Shown: in pieces, positions 8,490 to 18,136 of the stretch
Position numbering within the stretch: the stretch's first letter is position 1
Layout of the letters: each line of letters begins with the position of its first letter
Assembly (NCBI GenBank): GCA_003282205.1
Contig: QBZW01000001.1
Span: forward strand, 29,205-93,204
Direction of reading: 5' to 3'
Length of the DNA: 64,000 nucleotides
Source: Pelagibacteraceae bacterium AG-337-G04
GTDB taxonomy: Bacteria; Pseudomonadota; Alphaproteobacteria; Pelagibacterales; Pelagibacteraceae
The notes under the pieces: model-generated
Seen by the model: the letters and a program-made list of their open reading frames with translations, nothing else
Told to the model about the DNA's origin: nothing
The model's database searches: none
Translations under genes and position numbers: made by a program

Positions 8490-9444
8490 ATTTACTTTAA
8501 TTCAAAAACACTTTAAAAAATTAACTTATAATAACCCATCGGCATTAAACCTAAATGATGATGTTTTTTTTGATAAAAAACATAAAGTTGTTATTTCTAC
8601 TGATACTTACGTAGAAGGTGTTCATTTTCTTCAATTTAGAAATCCTGATTTAGTAATAAAAAAAATAATAAGATCTTCAATATCGGATTTGTATTGCAAG
8701 GGTGTAAAACCTAAATTTATTTTTATTGGTGCTAGTGGGAATAGTAAATCTTTTACAAAAAAAAATATGAATCTTTTATATAAAAGCTTAAAACAGGAGC
8801 AAAAAAAATATAATTTTAAATTATCAGGTGGTGATACAACAAAATCAAGTAAAACAGTATTCACAATTACAAGTATGGGATACGCAAAAAAAATAGTCCA
8901 AAGAAATAAATGTAAAAATAATGACGATATTTATGTAACTGGAAACTTAGGTGATAGTTACTTAGGGTTATCACTTTTGAAAAAAAAATTATTTTTGAGA
9001 AGTGCTAAACAAAGAAAATATTTTATTCAAAAATATTATATGCCAGATTTGCCAGTAAAAATAAGTTCAAAACTTTTGAAATTTGCTAACTCATCAGTTG
9101 ATATATCAGATGGTTTATTGGGTGATCTATGTAAATTAATTAACACCAGTAAATTATATTTTAAATTAGATCTTAAAAAAATACCTATATCATCAAAACT
9201 TAACAATTATCTTTTAAAAACAAATAAAAAAAAAATAAATTTTATTTCTAAAGGTGATGATTATCAAATTTTGTTTACCTCCTCAAAAACGAATAGAAGA
9301 TTTATTAAATTATTGTCTAAAGAAATGAATCAAAAAGTGACTTTAATAGGAAATTTAACTAATAAAACTAAAAGTAATCAAATTATCTATAACAAAAAGC
9401 TTTTAAAACACAGTTTTAATGAGGGATATTCTCATAATTTCTAA
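8482..9444 (+). CDS. thiL: Thiamine-monophosphate kinase
   Basis: ThiL (320 aa) phosphorylates thiamine monophosphate to the cofactor thiamine diphosphate. The nucleotide and Mg-binding residues are visible: NDDVFFD, STDTYVEGVHF, SSISDLYCKGVKPKF and KLSGGDTTKS. Later family motifs are TGNLGDSYLGLSLL, SSVDISDGLLGDL and SKGDDYQILFTS. Its ATG lies 8 bp inside nusB. SAR11 cells are known to need an external pyrimidine precursor of thiamine, so a kinase for the last step fits that lifestyle; the window itself shows only the gene. Confidence 0.94.
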   Translation: MDEFTLIQKHFKKLTYNNPSALNLNDDVFFDKKHKVVISTDTYVEGVHFLQFRNPDLVIKKIIRSSISDLYCKGVKPKFIFIGASGNSKSFTKKNMNLLYKSLKQEQKKYNFKLSGGDTTKSSKTVFTITSMGYAKKIVQRNKCKNNDDIYVTGNLGDSYLGLSLLKKKLFLRSAKQRKYFIQKYYMPDLPVKISSKLLKFANSSVDISDGLLGDLCKLINTSKLYFKLDLKKIPISSKLNNYLLKTNKKKINFISKGDDYQILFTSSKTNRRFIKLLSKEMNQKVTLIGNLTNKTKSNQIIYNKKLLKHSFNEGYSHNF

Positions 9445-9518
9445 TAAAGTTAAACATTGCGTTTTATAAATTTTTTTGTATTACATTGTTCCCATAAATA
9501 TATTTAATAAAAAACCCA

Positions 9519-11624
9519 ATGAATTCATCAACAGAAACAATCCTTTTATACATTATAGCAGCTGGAATTATATCAATCATTTATGGTTTTTTTACAGGTC
9601 GTAATATTTTAAATTCGAGTTCAGGTAATGCTAAAATGATTGAAATAGCATCAGCTATTCAAGTTGGTGCTCGTGCATATTTGAATAGGCAATATAAAAC
9701 TATTGCAATAGTTGGTTTAGTTGTTTTAGTTATTATTTCTCTAGCATTTAGTACTTTAGTAGGTCTAGGTTATTTAATTGGAGCTGCATTATCTGGAATT
9801 GCTGGTTATGTTGGCATGCTTGTTTCGGTTCAAGCTAATGTTAGAACTGCAGAAGCTTCAAGAAAAAGTCTAGCAAATGGTTTATCAATTGCTTTTAGAT
9901 CAGGAGCTGTAACTGGTATGTTAGTTGCTGGATTAGCTTTGTTGTCAATTGCTGTTTATTATTATTTTCTCGTAATGATTGGTATAGATGAAAGAGAAAT
10001 AGTTAATGCTTTAGTTGCGCTTGGCTTTGGCGCTTCTCTAATATCAATATTTGCAAGATTAGGTGGAGGAATTTTTACAAAAGGTGCAGATGTTGGTGCT
10101 GATTTAGTTGGAAAAGTAGAAGCTGGTATCCCTGAAGATGATCCTAGAAACCCAGCTGTAATTGCTGATAATGTTGGTGATAATGTTGGAGATTGTGCTG
10201 GTATGGCAGCTGATTTATTCGAAACATATGCTGTTACAATCGTTGCAACAATGGTACTTTCATCAATTTTCTTTATAAATGATTTAAATATGATGATTTA
10301 TCCATTGGCTATTGGTGGTGCATGTATTTTGACTTCTATTCTTGGAACTTTTTTTGTTACCCTTGGTAGCGATAAAAATATTATGAAAGCTATGTATAAA
10401 GGTTTTGTAATTACAGCAATAAGTTCATTAATTATTTTATTTCCAGTAACAAAATATGTAATTGGTTTTACTACAGAATATATAGTTAATGGAAAATCTT
10501 TTAATGGTTTAAGTTTGTACTATTGTGGAATTATAGGGTTAATCATTACAGGTTTGATCATCTGGATTACCGAATATTATACAGGCACTGATTACAGACC
10601 TGTTAAAAGCGTTGCAAAATCCTCAACAACAGGACATGGGACAAATGTTATTCAAGGATTAGCGGTTTCAATGGAAGCAACTGCTGTACCAGCTTTAATT
10701 ATAGTTGGTGGAATATTATTAACTAATCATATTGCCGGTTTGTATGGTATTGCAATCGCAGTTACAACAATGCTTGCTCTTGCTGGTATGGTTGTAGCCT
10801 TAGATGCATATGGTCCTGTTACGGATAATGCTGGAGGAATTGCAGAAATGTCTAATCTCCCAAAAAACGTTAGAAAAACTACCGATGCATTAGATGCAGT
10901 TGGAAATACAACTAAGGCAGTAACAAAAGGCTATGCAATTGGGTCAGCTGGACTTGGAGCTTTAGTTTTATTTGCTGCTTATACAGAGGATATTAAACAT
11001 TTTTCTAAAATTGCCGGTTCTAATTTAGAAGGAATTATAGTTACATTTGATTTATCTAATCCATTTGTTGTTGTTGGCTTATTAATTGGTGGAATGCTAC
11101 CGTATTTATTTGGATCTATGGGTATGCAGGCAGTAGGTAGAGCAGGTGGTGCCGTAGTAATTGAAGTAAGAAGACAATTTAAAAAGATTCCAGGAATTAT
11201 GAAACGTAAAGCTAAACCAGATTATGGTAGACTAGTCGATTTATTGACAAAGGCTGCAATAAAAGAAATGATAATCCCCTCATTATTGCCAGTTTTATCT
11301 CCAATAGTACTTTACTTAATCATTTATTCTATAGGTGGACAGGTTGCAGCTTTATCTGCAGTTGGAGCAATGCTTTTAGGTGTGATTATAACAGGTTTAT
11401 TTGTAGCTGTATCAATGACTGCTGGTGGTGGCGCATGGGATAATGCAAAAAAATATATAGAAGATGGAAAATTTGGTGGAAAAGGTTCTGAGGCACATAA
11501 AGCAGCAGTAACTGGCGATACAGTTGGTGATCCTTATAAAGATACAGCGGGACCTGCAGTGAATCCAATGATAAAAATAACAAATATTGTCGCTTTATTG
11601 TTATTAGCTGTTATCGCTGGATAA
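9519..11624 (+). CDS. hppA: K+-independent proton-pumping inorganic pyrophosphatase
   Basis: HppA (701 aa, about 16 membrane segments) uses pyrophosphate hydrolysis to pump protons across the cytoplasmic membrane. The substrate-binding loops are intact: [38 protein letters not shown], and near the C-terminus [12 protein letters not shown] and [15 protein letters not shown]. The cation-selectivity loop reads [10 protein letters not shown]; a Lys here marks the K+-independent H+-pumping class, whereas Ala marks K+-dependent pumps. The 74 bp upstream is AT-rich and probably holds its promoter. The last 21 bp overlap a convergent glycosyltransferase gene. Confidence 0.97.
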   Translation: MNSSTETILLYIIAAGIISIIYGFFTGRNILNSSSGNAKMIEIASAIQVGARAYLNRQYKTIAIVGLVVLVIISLAFSTLVGLGYLIGAALSGIAGYVGMLVSVQANVRTAEASRKSLANGLSIAFRSGAVTGMLVAGLALLSIAVYYYFLVMIGIDEREIVNALVALGFGASLISIFARLGGGIFTKGADVGADLVGKVEAGIPEDDPRNPAVIADNVGDNVGDCAGMAADLFETYAVTIVATMVLSSIFFINDLNMMIYPLAIGGACILTSILGTFFVTLGSDKNIMKAMYKGFVITAISSLIILFPVTKYVIGFTTEYIVNGKSFNGLSLYYCGIIGLIITGLIIWITEYYTGTDYRPVKSVAKSSTTGHGTNVIQGLAVSMEATAVPALIIVGGILLTNHIAGLYGIAIAVTTMLALAGMVVALDAYGPVTDNAGGIAEMSNLPKNVRKTTDALDAVGNTTKAVTKGYAIGSAGLGALVLFAAYTEDIKHFSKIAGSNLEGIIVTFDLSNPFVVVGLLIGGMLPYLFGSMGMQAVGRAGGAVVIEVRRQFKKIPGIMKRKAKPDYGRLVDLLTKAAIKEMIIPSLLPVLSPIVLYLIIYSIGGQVAALSAVGAMLLGVIITGLFVAVSMTAGGGAWDNAKKYIEDGKFGGKGSEAHKAAVTGDTVGDPYKDTAGPAVNPMIKITNIVALLLLAVIAG

Positions 11625-12590
11625 GTTTAAATTATTATAAATATCTAGATTCATATTCCATAACGATAAATAATCTTCATTTAAAGATGGATTATCTCTT
11701 CCGATATGATAACTCAATGATGTGACGGGTGCTAAGCAAGGTATTTCTTTATAAATTTGATGTAAAGGTTTCTCAAATGGTTCATTTTCTTGTTCACCTA
11801 CTTTTCTAAAACTATTTAAATTTTGTAATAATATTTTTTTAGAAAATAGAAATGTGAGTAAAGTCTCTTCTACATTTCTCCATCTTAAATTTTTACCAAA
11901 ATATAAATTTGTATTATATAGAGAATCATAATAAAAAGGATAATCACTTGGACACATAATTATTTCTTTTCCTAAAATAGATGATAGTCTTGCATAAGTA
12001 AAAATCATTTCATCAATACAATTTTTTTCAAATAAATAGTCATCTTCAATAAAAAATATTAAATCTTCAGAGTTCATTGCATTATCGCAACACTCTAAAT
12101 ATGATCCTCTATTTCCTTCTATTTTTGTAATATATTTATTCGTTTTAAACTTTTCAGATAAAAGTAATTTTTTTATATTATTATCAAATTTTTCATCTGA
12201 ATTATCAGAAATTAAATTTAAATTTATCTCTAAACTGTTATCTTCTAAAAAGTATAAAATTGATTCTTTCAAACTAATTAAGCTTACAGAAATTAATGTT
12301 CTCTTTTCAATATTTGGTATTATTCTTTTCCAATGTTTTGACGAGTTCCACAAATTATTGTTAGGTGAGTATCTATAAAATATATCAAGTTTTTTTATTT
12401 TACGATTTAATTCTAAATAACCTTTTGACAAATTAAAGGATTTATCATTTAATCTTATTAAGTTTTTACCCACATTTTTATAATTTGGGTTTACCATATT
12501 AAGAGTTTCTTTATCGTAAGCATAAAGATTGAATAGCTTTAAAATAAATTTTACAATTTTATTTTGTTTTTTATATTTTCGTGAAAACAT
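11604..12590 (-). CDS. Glycosyltransferase-like protein (GT-A fold)
   Basis: A 328-aa protein that I read as a GT-A type glycosyltransferase, with low similarity to named families. Residues ~95-200 have the right pattern: strand-rich [16 protein letters not shown], then [19 protein letters not shown], where the EDD near 182-184 would be the metal/nucleotide-sugar site. Further on are [19 protein letters not shown] and [15 protein letters not shown]. The N-terminal 95 residues are Lys/Asn-rich and unassigned. It ends inside the 3' end of hppA and is divergent from the GIY-YIG gene, opening the accessory island. The sugar and acceptor are unknown. Confidence 0.6.
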   Translation of the reverse strand: MFSRKYKKQNKIVKFILKLFNLYAYDKETLNMVNPNYKNVGKNLIRLNDKSFNLSKGYLELNRKIKKLDIFYRYSPNNNLWNSSKHWKRIIPNIEKRTLISVSLISLKESILYFLEDNSLEINLNLISDNSDEKFDNNIKKLLLSEKFKTNKYITKIEGNRGSYLECCDNAMNSEDLIFFIEDDYLFEKNCIDEMIFTYARLSSILGKEIIMCPSDYPFYYDSLYNTNLYFGKNLRWRNVEETLLTFLFSKKILLQNLNSFRKVGEQENEPFEKPLHQIYKEIPCLAPVTSLSYHIGRDNPSLNEDYLSLWNMNLDIYNNLNLSSDNS

Positions 12591-12651
12591 TTTATTTTTG
12601 ATTTCTTTTGAAATTAATATATTTAATATAACTATATCTTTTATTATTTAA

Positions 12652-12933
12652 ATGAAATTTCATGTTTACGTAATTATTGCAAAGAAAATCAACGGATTTG
12701 TCACTTATGTTGGATACTCAAAAAATATTGAAAAAAGAATAATATTACATAATAGTTCGAAGGGCGCTAAATTTACAAAAGGAAATTATTGGAAAATTAT
12801 TTATCAAAAAGAATATAATTCGAAATCTGAGGCTATGAGAGCTGAACATAAATTAAAAAAAAATTATAAATTAAGGTTAAAATTAAAAAACAAATTTATT
12901 AGTGATGAAAATATCAATACTACTACCTTATAA
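12652..12933 (+). CDS. GIY-YIG domain protein (UPF0213/UvrC-N type)
   Basis: A 93-aa single-domain GIY-YIG nuclease-fold protein. The two-part signature is visible (FHVYVIIAKK for GIY, TYVGYSKNIEKRIILHN for YIG with the conserved Arg and His), then GAKFTKGNYWKIIYQKEYNSKSEAMRAE with the catalytic-type Glu before HKLKK. Stand-alone members of this size are common and their function is mostly unknown; some act on DNA. Its 3' end overlaps the next gene by 29 bp, so the two are probably co-transcribed. The upstream gap (12591-12651) serves divergent promoters. Confidence 0.8.
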   Translation: MKFHVYVIIAKKINGFVTYVGYSKNIEKRIILHNSSKGAKFTKGNYWKIIYQKEYNSKSEAMRAEHKLKKNYKLRLKLKNKFISDENINTTTL

Positions 12934-15016
12934 AGAAAATTTTTCGCCAGAGTATGCAGGTGCGGTTTCATTATTTGTAAAAGATACAACTAATATTAGT
13001 TCATTTAAAAGTCAAATAACCGTTTATGGGAATACACATTTTAAAAAAAAATATAAAATTAATTATAAAAATATATTTTTAAAAAAGAAATTTCTTAATA
13101 GTACCTCAAAACGATATATTGAAGAATTTTTATTCAATGAAATTAAAAATCCGTCTGATTTGATAGAAGTTCATAATAGACCAGTTTATATAAAACCGAT
13201 TATTAAGAAATTAAAAAAAAATATAATTCTTTACTACCACAACGACCCACTATCTATGGCTGGATCACAATCAATAAATGATAGAATATATCTATTAAAT
13301 AATTGTCAATCAATAATTGTAATAAGTCATTGGATCAAAAAAAGATTGCTTAAGGATTTAAATGTAAATGATGATCTTTTAAGGAAAATATACGTAATAC
13401 CACATTCAACAAATAAGATAAATAGTACTGCTTTAATTAAACGTAAGAAGAATTATATAATTTTTGTTGGTAAATTAAATTCGCAAAAAGGCTATGATAT
13501 TTTTGGAAATGTCATAGTTAAAATTCTAGAAAAAAATAAAGATTGGAAAGGAATCGTTATCGGTGATGAGGAAAGAGAAAAATTGATATTTACACATCCA
13601 TCATTAAAAGTGATGGGATTTGTTGAGCATAGCAAGGTAATTAAATTGTTTGAAAAATCTAGTATAGCAGTTGTTCCTTCGAGATGGGAAGAGCCATTGG
13701 GCAGAACAGGCTTAGAAGCATCCAGTAGAGGATGTGCAACAATAGTTAGTAATAGAGGAGGATTGCCAGAAACTGTTACTGATGGAATAATTTTAAATAA
13801 ACTAAATGAAAAAGAATTATATAAAAATATTCAATTTTTGATAAATAACAAAGAATATAGATCAACACTTCAAAAAAATTCTATTATTAATTTTAAACTT
13901 GATCATTCAATTATTGTCAAAAATATTGATAATGTTAGAAGAAAAATTTTTAAAACTTTTAATTTTAACATAGATAAAAAATCAAAACTTAAAATTATTC
14001 ATATAACTAACTTTAATTTTAGATATTTCGGTAGATTGCATTTTAATACTGGAACTAGGCTAAATAACGGACTTATTAGACTAGGCCACAATGTGTTAAG
14101 TCTATCTGATAGAGATTTAATAAGTTTAGGTAAATCATTTAGAGACTACACGGGATCAAAATATCTAAATGAACTAGTTTCTAAAACAATAACAAATTTT
14201 AAACCCGATATGGTCATAATGGGTCATGCTGATAGAATTGATGCTAATATGCTTTCAGCTATGAAAGATTCAAATAAAAATTTGAAAATTGCTCAATGGT
14301 TCTTAGATCCTCTTACAAGAAAAGGTCCAGATTATAAAAAAAATAAATTAAGGATACTTGATAAATTAAATAGTGTAGACACAACATTCATTACCACGGA
14401 CCCCTATGCTCTAGATTTTAAGATAAATAATTCATTTTTTATGCCAAATCCCTGCGATATTTCTCTGGATAATCTAAAAAATTATAATTTTGAACTTGCT
14501 TATGATGTGTTCTACGCAATCAGTCATGGCGTTCATAGAGGCACACTTAGAAAAGGTAAAATGGATGAAAGAGAGATATTTATAACTAAGCTTCTGAAGA
14601 AAAGTGAAAACATTAATTATGACATATATGGGATGTTCAAAAGACAACCGATATGGGGTGATGAGTTTATAGATAAAATATCTCAATCAAAAATGGGTTT
14701 AAATTTAAGTAGGGGAAAACCTATTAAATATTACAGCAGTGATAGAATCGCTCAATTAATGGGAAATGGATTGCTTACATTTATTGACAAAAAAACACAT
14801 TACAGCGATTTTTTTAAAGATGATGAAATGATTTTTTATAAAGATATAAATGACCTAGTTGACAAGATTTATAAATACAAAAAAGATAAAAAATTACTAA
14901 GAAAAATAGCAAAAAAAGGTCACAAAAAATATCATAAATATTTTAATTCGAACCTTGTTGCAAAATTTATAATTGACAAAACTTTAGGACTTAAATCAAA
15001 TTACTATTGGGACTAA
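12905..15016 (+). CDS. Two-domain glycosyltransferase (GT4 domain fused to CgeB-like domain)
   Basis: This 703-aa protein carries two glycosyltransferase units in tandem. Residues ~1-345 are a GT4-type enzyme: FVGKLNSQKGYDIF begins the nucleotide-binding half, and PSRWEEPLGRTGLEASSRG near residues 258-276 has the E-x7-E donor motif. From ~360 a second module begins with LKIIHITNFNFRYFGR and ends with SQSKMGLNLSRG, DRIAQLMGNGLL and FFKDDEMIFYKD, the CgeB-like glycosyltransferase group 1 pattern. GTG at 12902 is an alternative start directly before ATG 12905. It lies in the island and probably builds surface polysaccharide; sugar specificity cannot be read. Confidence 0.75.
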   Translation: MKISILLPYKENFSPEYAGAVSLFVKDTTNISSFKSQITVYGNTHFKKKYKINYKNIFLKKKFLNSTSKRYIEEFLFNEIKNPSDLIEVHNRPVYIKPIIKKLKKNIILYYHNDPLSMAGSQSINDRIYLLNNCQSIIVISHWIKKRLLKDLNVNDDLLRKIYVIPHSTNKINSTALIKRKKNYIIFVGKLNSQKGYDIFGNVIVKILEKNKDWKGIVIGDEEREKLIFTHPSLKVMGFVEHSKVIKLFEKSSIAVVPSRWEEPLGRTGLEASSRGCATIVSNRGGLPETVTDGIILNKLNEKELYKNIQFLINNKEYRSTLQKNSIINFKLDHSIIVKNIDNVRRKIFKTFNFNIDKKSKLKIIHITNFNFRYFGRLHFNTGTRLNNGLIRLGHNVLSLSDRDLISLGKSFRDYTGSKYLNELVSKTITNFKPDMVIMGHADRIDANMLSAMKDSNKNLKIAQWFLDPLTRKGPDYKKNKLRILDKLNSVDTTFITTDPYALDFKINNSFFMPNPCDISLDNLKNYNFELAYDVFYAISHGVHRGTLRKGKMDEREIFITKLLKKSENINYDIYGMFKRQPIWGDEFIDKISQSKMGLNLSRGKPIKYYSSDRIAQLMGNGLLTFIDKKTHYSDFFKDDEMIFYKDINDLVDKIYKYKKDKKLLRKIAKKGHKKYHKYFNSNLVAKFIIDKTLGLKSNYYWD

Positions 15017-15029
15017 TTTTATATAGTAA

Positions 15030-16007
15030 ATGCATATTTGTTTTATAGATAAAACCAATTTTTATTATGATGCTAATTCACTTTACTCTAAAGAATTAAG
15101 AGGTGCAGAAAGTGTTATCATTAATTTATCAAATGCTTTAGCGTCTCTTGGAATTAGAGTTACCGTTATAAATAACTGTTTCAAATCAACATTAATTAAT
15201 GGTGTAAATTGGATTAATATTCAATCTATAAAAGAAATTTCTGAATACGATTTAGTAGTATCAAATGGTGATTGCAGACTATTTAAATACGCAAAATCTA
15301 AAAAAAATATTCTTTTCTCACATAGCCTACAAAATATAGAAAAATTTATTCGAAAAAAACAATTAATCTCTTATTTGAAATATAAGCCAAAAATTTGTTT
15401 TTTAAGCGATTATCACAAAAAAAATCGATCTAAATTACTTTATTTATTCGGAGAGATTCATCTTAAATGGGCAGTAGATAAAATTTTTTTAGACACTACT
15501 ATTTCAGAAAATATTAATAATCATATAGCTGTTTTCACATCTAGACCAGATAGAAATCTTAAAATGTTAATTGATATTTGGACAAGACTTGTGGTCCCAA
15601 ATAACAAAAAACTACAACTTTTAGTGACGGAAAATAATTTTGATTATTTTGATAAATCAATAATTAGTAGAAAGTTAGGCGACCAAAGATCTTTAGTTAA
15701 AGATCTACAATCTGCAAGAATGCTAGTTATGCCTGGTCATAAAGCAGAATTATATTGTCTTGCAGCTGAGGAGGCTAGGGAGTTATGCATTCCGATTGTA
15801 ACAATGGGTATTGGTAGTTTATCTGAAAGAGTTATACATAAAAAGACAGGTTTTATCGCAAAAAACGAATATGACTTTGCTTCTTATATTCTTAAATTAT
15901 TTTCAGATGATAATATTTGGAAATTACAGAGAGAGAATCTTAAAAAAAGCAGAAAAATTAATACTTGGAAAACAGTTGCTGAAGAGTTAATAAGACAAAA
16001 CTTTTAA
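15030..16007 (+). CDS. Glycosyltransferase, GT4-like
   Basis: A 325-aa probable glycosyltransferase of the GT-B fold. The N-terminus MHICFIDKTNFYYDAN and RGAESVIINLSNALASLGI match the acceptor-domain start of GT4 enzymes (GGAE...LA..L...GH). The donor domain appears as HIAVFTSRPDRNLKML and then SARMLVMPGHKAELYCLAAEEARELCIPIV, where the two Glu residues around LAAEEA stand where E-x7-E is usual. It follows the fusion glycosyltransferase by 13 bp and precedes the epimerase remnant by 5 bp, so all probably belong to one transcript. Confidence 0.7.
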   Translation: MHICFIDKTNFYYDANSLYSKELRGAESVIINLSNALASLGIRVTVINNCFKSTLINGVNWINIQSIKEISEYDLVVSNGDCRLFKYAKSKKNILFSHSLQNIEKFIRKKQLISYLKYKPKICFLSDYHKKNRSKLLYLFGEIHLKWAVDKIFLDTTISENINNHIAVFTSRPDRNLKMLIDIWTRLVVPNNKKLQLLVTENNFDYFDKSIISRKLGDQRSLVKDLQSARMLVMPGHKAELYCLAAEEARELCIPIVTMGIGSLSERVIHKKTGFIAKNEYDFASYILKLFSDDNIWKLQRENLKKSRKINTWKTVAEELIRQNF

Positions 16008-16012
16008 GATTT

Positions 16013-16261
16013 ATGGATAAGAATAAAAAAATATTAGTTGTTGGGGCTGGAGGATTTATTGCAGGACACCTAATTAAGAAGTACCAACTAGATAAACCAA
16101 AAGGAGTAAGAGGTAGATCAAGTAATAATGATTTAGTGAAAAAGATTTTAGAATGGGATTATCAAATCAAGCTTAAAGATGGTCTTAAGAAAACATACGA
16201 ATGGATATATTCTGAAATTAGTAAAAAAGGTTTAAATATAAATAAATTTACTAAACCATAG
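16013..16261 (+). pseudogene. Remnant of a GDP-mannose 3,5-epimerase-type sugar epimerase (central ~245 codons deleted in frame)
   Basis: An 82-codon reading frame made of two pieces of one protein. Codons ~4-23 (KKILVVGAGGFIAGHLIKK) are the NAD-binding start of an extended short-chain dehydrogenase. From codon ~25, LDKPKGVRGRSSNNDLVKK and DGLKKTYEWIYSEI match the last ~50 residues of GDP-mannose 3,5-epimerase (family form PxGVRGRNSDN...GW...L.xGLRxTYxWI). The Ser-Tyr-Lys catalytic core and most of the nucleotide-sugar pocket are missing, so it cannot be an epimerase. The join lies near 16080-16090 and is in frame. Flanking glycosyltransferase genes are intact. Confidence 0.75.
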
Positions 16262-16270
16262 TAAATTTAA

Positions 16271-17101
16271 ATGGCTAATAAAAACAGAAATATATTTCAA
16301 AGTATCAATAAAGATATATTAAAAGGTTTTAAACGTATTTATTGGTACAACTATTTAAGATTAAAAAAAGTGCTTTTAAGTCTTAATTCAAAAGATTTAA
16401 AAAAATATAATATAAGTATTCTTTATCCAACAAGAGAACGTTCTGCTAAATTTAATAGAATGTTAAATTCTTTAATTGTCAATTGTAATGATCCATCCCG
16501 TATAAATATAATGTTATTGTTTGACACTGATGAACCTGATCTTGATAAATATAAACAAATTATTAATGGTAAATTATATAAGGATTTAAATTTTCAAATT
16601 TATATTAAAGATCTTAAAAATCATGCAATAAGAAATAATTACTTAGCGAACATAAGCAATGATCCTATTTTATTTCCTGTTAACGATGATATAATTTTTA
16701 AATCAGAAAATTGGGACAAATACATCGATAAGGAATTTTCAAAGATAAATATGAACAAACCTTACTGCATTTGGACTGATACAGGACATAAATATCCTTA
16801 TTTACATTCTGATTTTCCGATTTTAAATAAGGCTTGGTATGATAAATTAGGTTATTTAAGCTCAGAAATTTTTAACCATTGGTATTTTGATACATGGATA
16901 TGTGATTTATCTATAAGATCAAAAAAATTTCATTTATCAGAAAATATTAAAATATATCAGTATTCTGCTCACTCAATAAAAGAAGAAGTAGATGCTACTC
17001 ACCTTAGGCTTATTAGAAATGATAATTCATTAAAAGATCAATTAATATGGGAAGAAAGTCTTCCAATAAGAATTACTGATGCAAAAAAATTAATAAATTA
17101 A
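16271..17101 (+). CDS. Glycosyltransferase-like protein (GT-A fold)
   Basis: A 276-aa protein with a GT-A look: residues ~46-60 NISILYPTRERSAKFNRML form the first strand and nucleotide-binding loop (family form P...R...l...l.Sl), IMLLFDTDEPDLDKY follows, and PILFPVNDDIIFKSENWDK near residue 135 supplies the Asp pair for metal and donor sugar. The later WYFDTWICDLSIRS and EEVDATHLRLIRND are family-like. It lies 9 bp after the epimerase remnant and overlaps the convergent integrase gene by 4 bp. Probable surface-polysaccharide gene; specificity unknown. Confidence 0.65.
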   Translation: MANKNRNIFQSINKDILKGFKRIYWYNYLRLKKVLLSLNSKDLKKYNISILYPTRERSAKFNRMLNSLIVNCNDPSRINIMLLFDTDEPDLDKYKQIINGKLYKDLNFQIYIKDLKNHAIRNNYLANISNDPILFPVNDDIIFKSENWDKYIDKEFSKINMNKPYCIWTDTGHKYPYLHSDFPILNKAWYDKLGYLSSEIFNHWYFDTWICDLSIRSKKFHLSENIKIYQYSAHSIKEEVDATHLRLIRNDNSLKDQLIWEESLPIRITDAKKLIN

Positions 17102-18051
17102 ATTTTAACTTTATTCAAAGCATTATTTTTAAATATATTTGCTTCTCGAATATACCTTCTAACCATTTGTGTAGTTTTATGACCTGTCATTGCCATTATG
17201 CTCCTTTCATCAGCTCCAAATTCTGCTGCAACTGTCGCAAAACCAGATCTTAAACTATGACCAGAAAAATTTGTATTTTCTATACCGGCTAAATTTAGAT
17301 ATTTTTTTATTAGCAGGACTACTGATTGATCCGTTAACCTATTATTTGTTATTGAAGAACCTTTTGAAAATCTTCGAAATATAGGTCCCGATTTAATTTT
17401 GGATATTTCTAACCATTTTTGCAGATTAATTACTGGACAATAAATTTCATTTGTGAAATAGGGTATACCTTTGATCATTCCTTCACCAAATTGGTCTGTT
17501 TTTGACCTTTGAATTCTAATTTTAAGTCCTTCTGACACAAATTCTAAATCTTCATGATCTATTGAAATCAGTTCAGTTCGTCTAAAACCGCCTCCAAATC
17601 CAACTAATATAATTGATTTATCTCTTAACTTTTTAATTTCATCTATTTTAAATTCATCAATTATGTTAATTATTGATTTTAAATGACTGATTAATATAGG
17701 TTTTTTACCTTTTTGAAAGCTTCCTTTAATTCTTTTAATACCCATCAAATTTTCCACTACAACTGGATGTTTTATATCTAGATAATGCCCTTTTAGCTTA
17801 TGAACCATGCTAATTGATACCAATCTTCTTTTAATAGTACTAATTTTTGAATTTTTTGAGAGCTTTGTTAAGTATAATGAGATTATTTTTGGCTCTGTTG
17901 GTAAAGAATTAAAACTATGCTTTGAACAAAAAGTCTCGAAATCTCTAAAATCTGATTTATAGGCTCTTAAAGTATTCTTTGCTTTTGAGCTTTTTAGGTT
18001 ATTTAAAGTAGCCTCATGTAACGATTTTAGTTCTGTTGTTAACTCGTTCAT
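17098..18051 (-). CDS. Tyrosine recombinase / integrase
   Basis: A 317-aa site-specific tyrosine recombinase. Residues ~1-100 form the SAM-like core-binding domain (NTLRAYKSDFRDFETFCSKH, then STIKRRLVSISMVHK). The catalytic domain holds every expected residue: Arg157 in GFRRTEL, Lys184 in QRSKTDQ, His265/Arg268 in GHSLRSGF, His291 in TGHKTTQ, and Tyr300 in VRRYIRE. It should therefore be active. No phage structural, excisionase or replication genes are nearby, and it is not beside a tRNA gene. An inverted repeat shaped like a recombinase core site lies 5 bp upstream of its ATG. It could be a Xer-type enzyme or the orphan integrase of the island. Confidence 0.9.
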   Translation of the reverse strand: MNELTTELKSLHEATLNNLKSSKAKNTLRAYKSDFRDFETFCSKHSFNSLPTEPKIISLYLTKLSKNSKISTIKRRLVSISMVHKLKGHYLDIKHPVVVENLMGIKRIKGSFQKGKKPILISHLKSIINIIDEFKIDEIKKLRDKSIILVGFGGGFRRTELISIDHEDLEFVSEGLKIRIQRSKTDQFGEGMIKGIPYFTNEIYCPVINLQKWLEISKIKSGPIFRRFSKGSSITNNRLTDQSVVLLIKKYLNLAGIENTNFSGHSLRSGFATVAAEFGADERSIMAMTGHKTTQMVRRYIREANIFKNNALNKVKI

Positions 18052-18055
18052 TTTA

Positions 18056-18088
18056 TTACTATTGATAACAATTAATTATCACTAGTAA
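18056..18088. repeat. Recombination-site-like inverted repeat upstream of the integrase
   Basis: Two 13-bp arms, TTACTATTGATAA at 18056-18068 and TTATCACTAGTAA at 18076-18088, are inverted copies with one mismatch (12 of 13), separated by CAATTAA (7 bp). Arms of 11-13 bp ending in TAA and starting in TTA around a 6-8 bp core are the form of dif-like and lambda-type core sites. It starts 5 bp upstream of the integrase ATG. It could instead be an operator for the integrase promoter. Confidence 0.55.
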
Positions 18089-18136
18089 TAATATAACTCA
18101 TTTTACATGTCAAGCATTTAATGTAAAAGATTCTTA

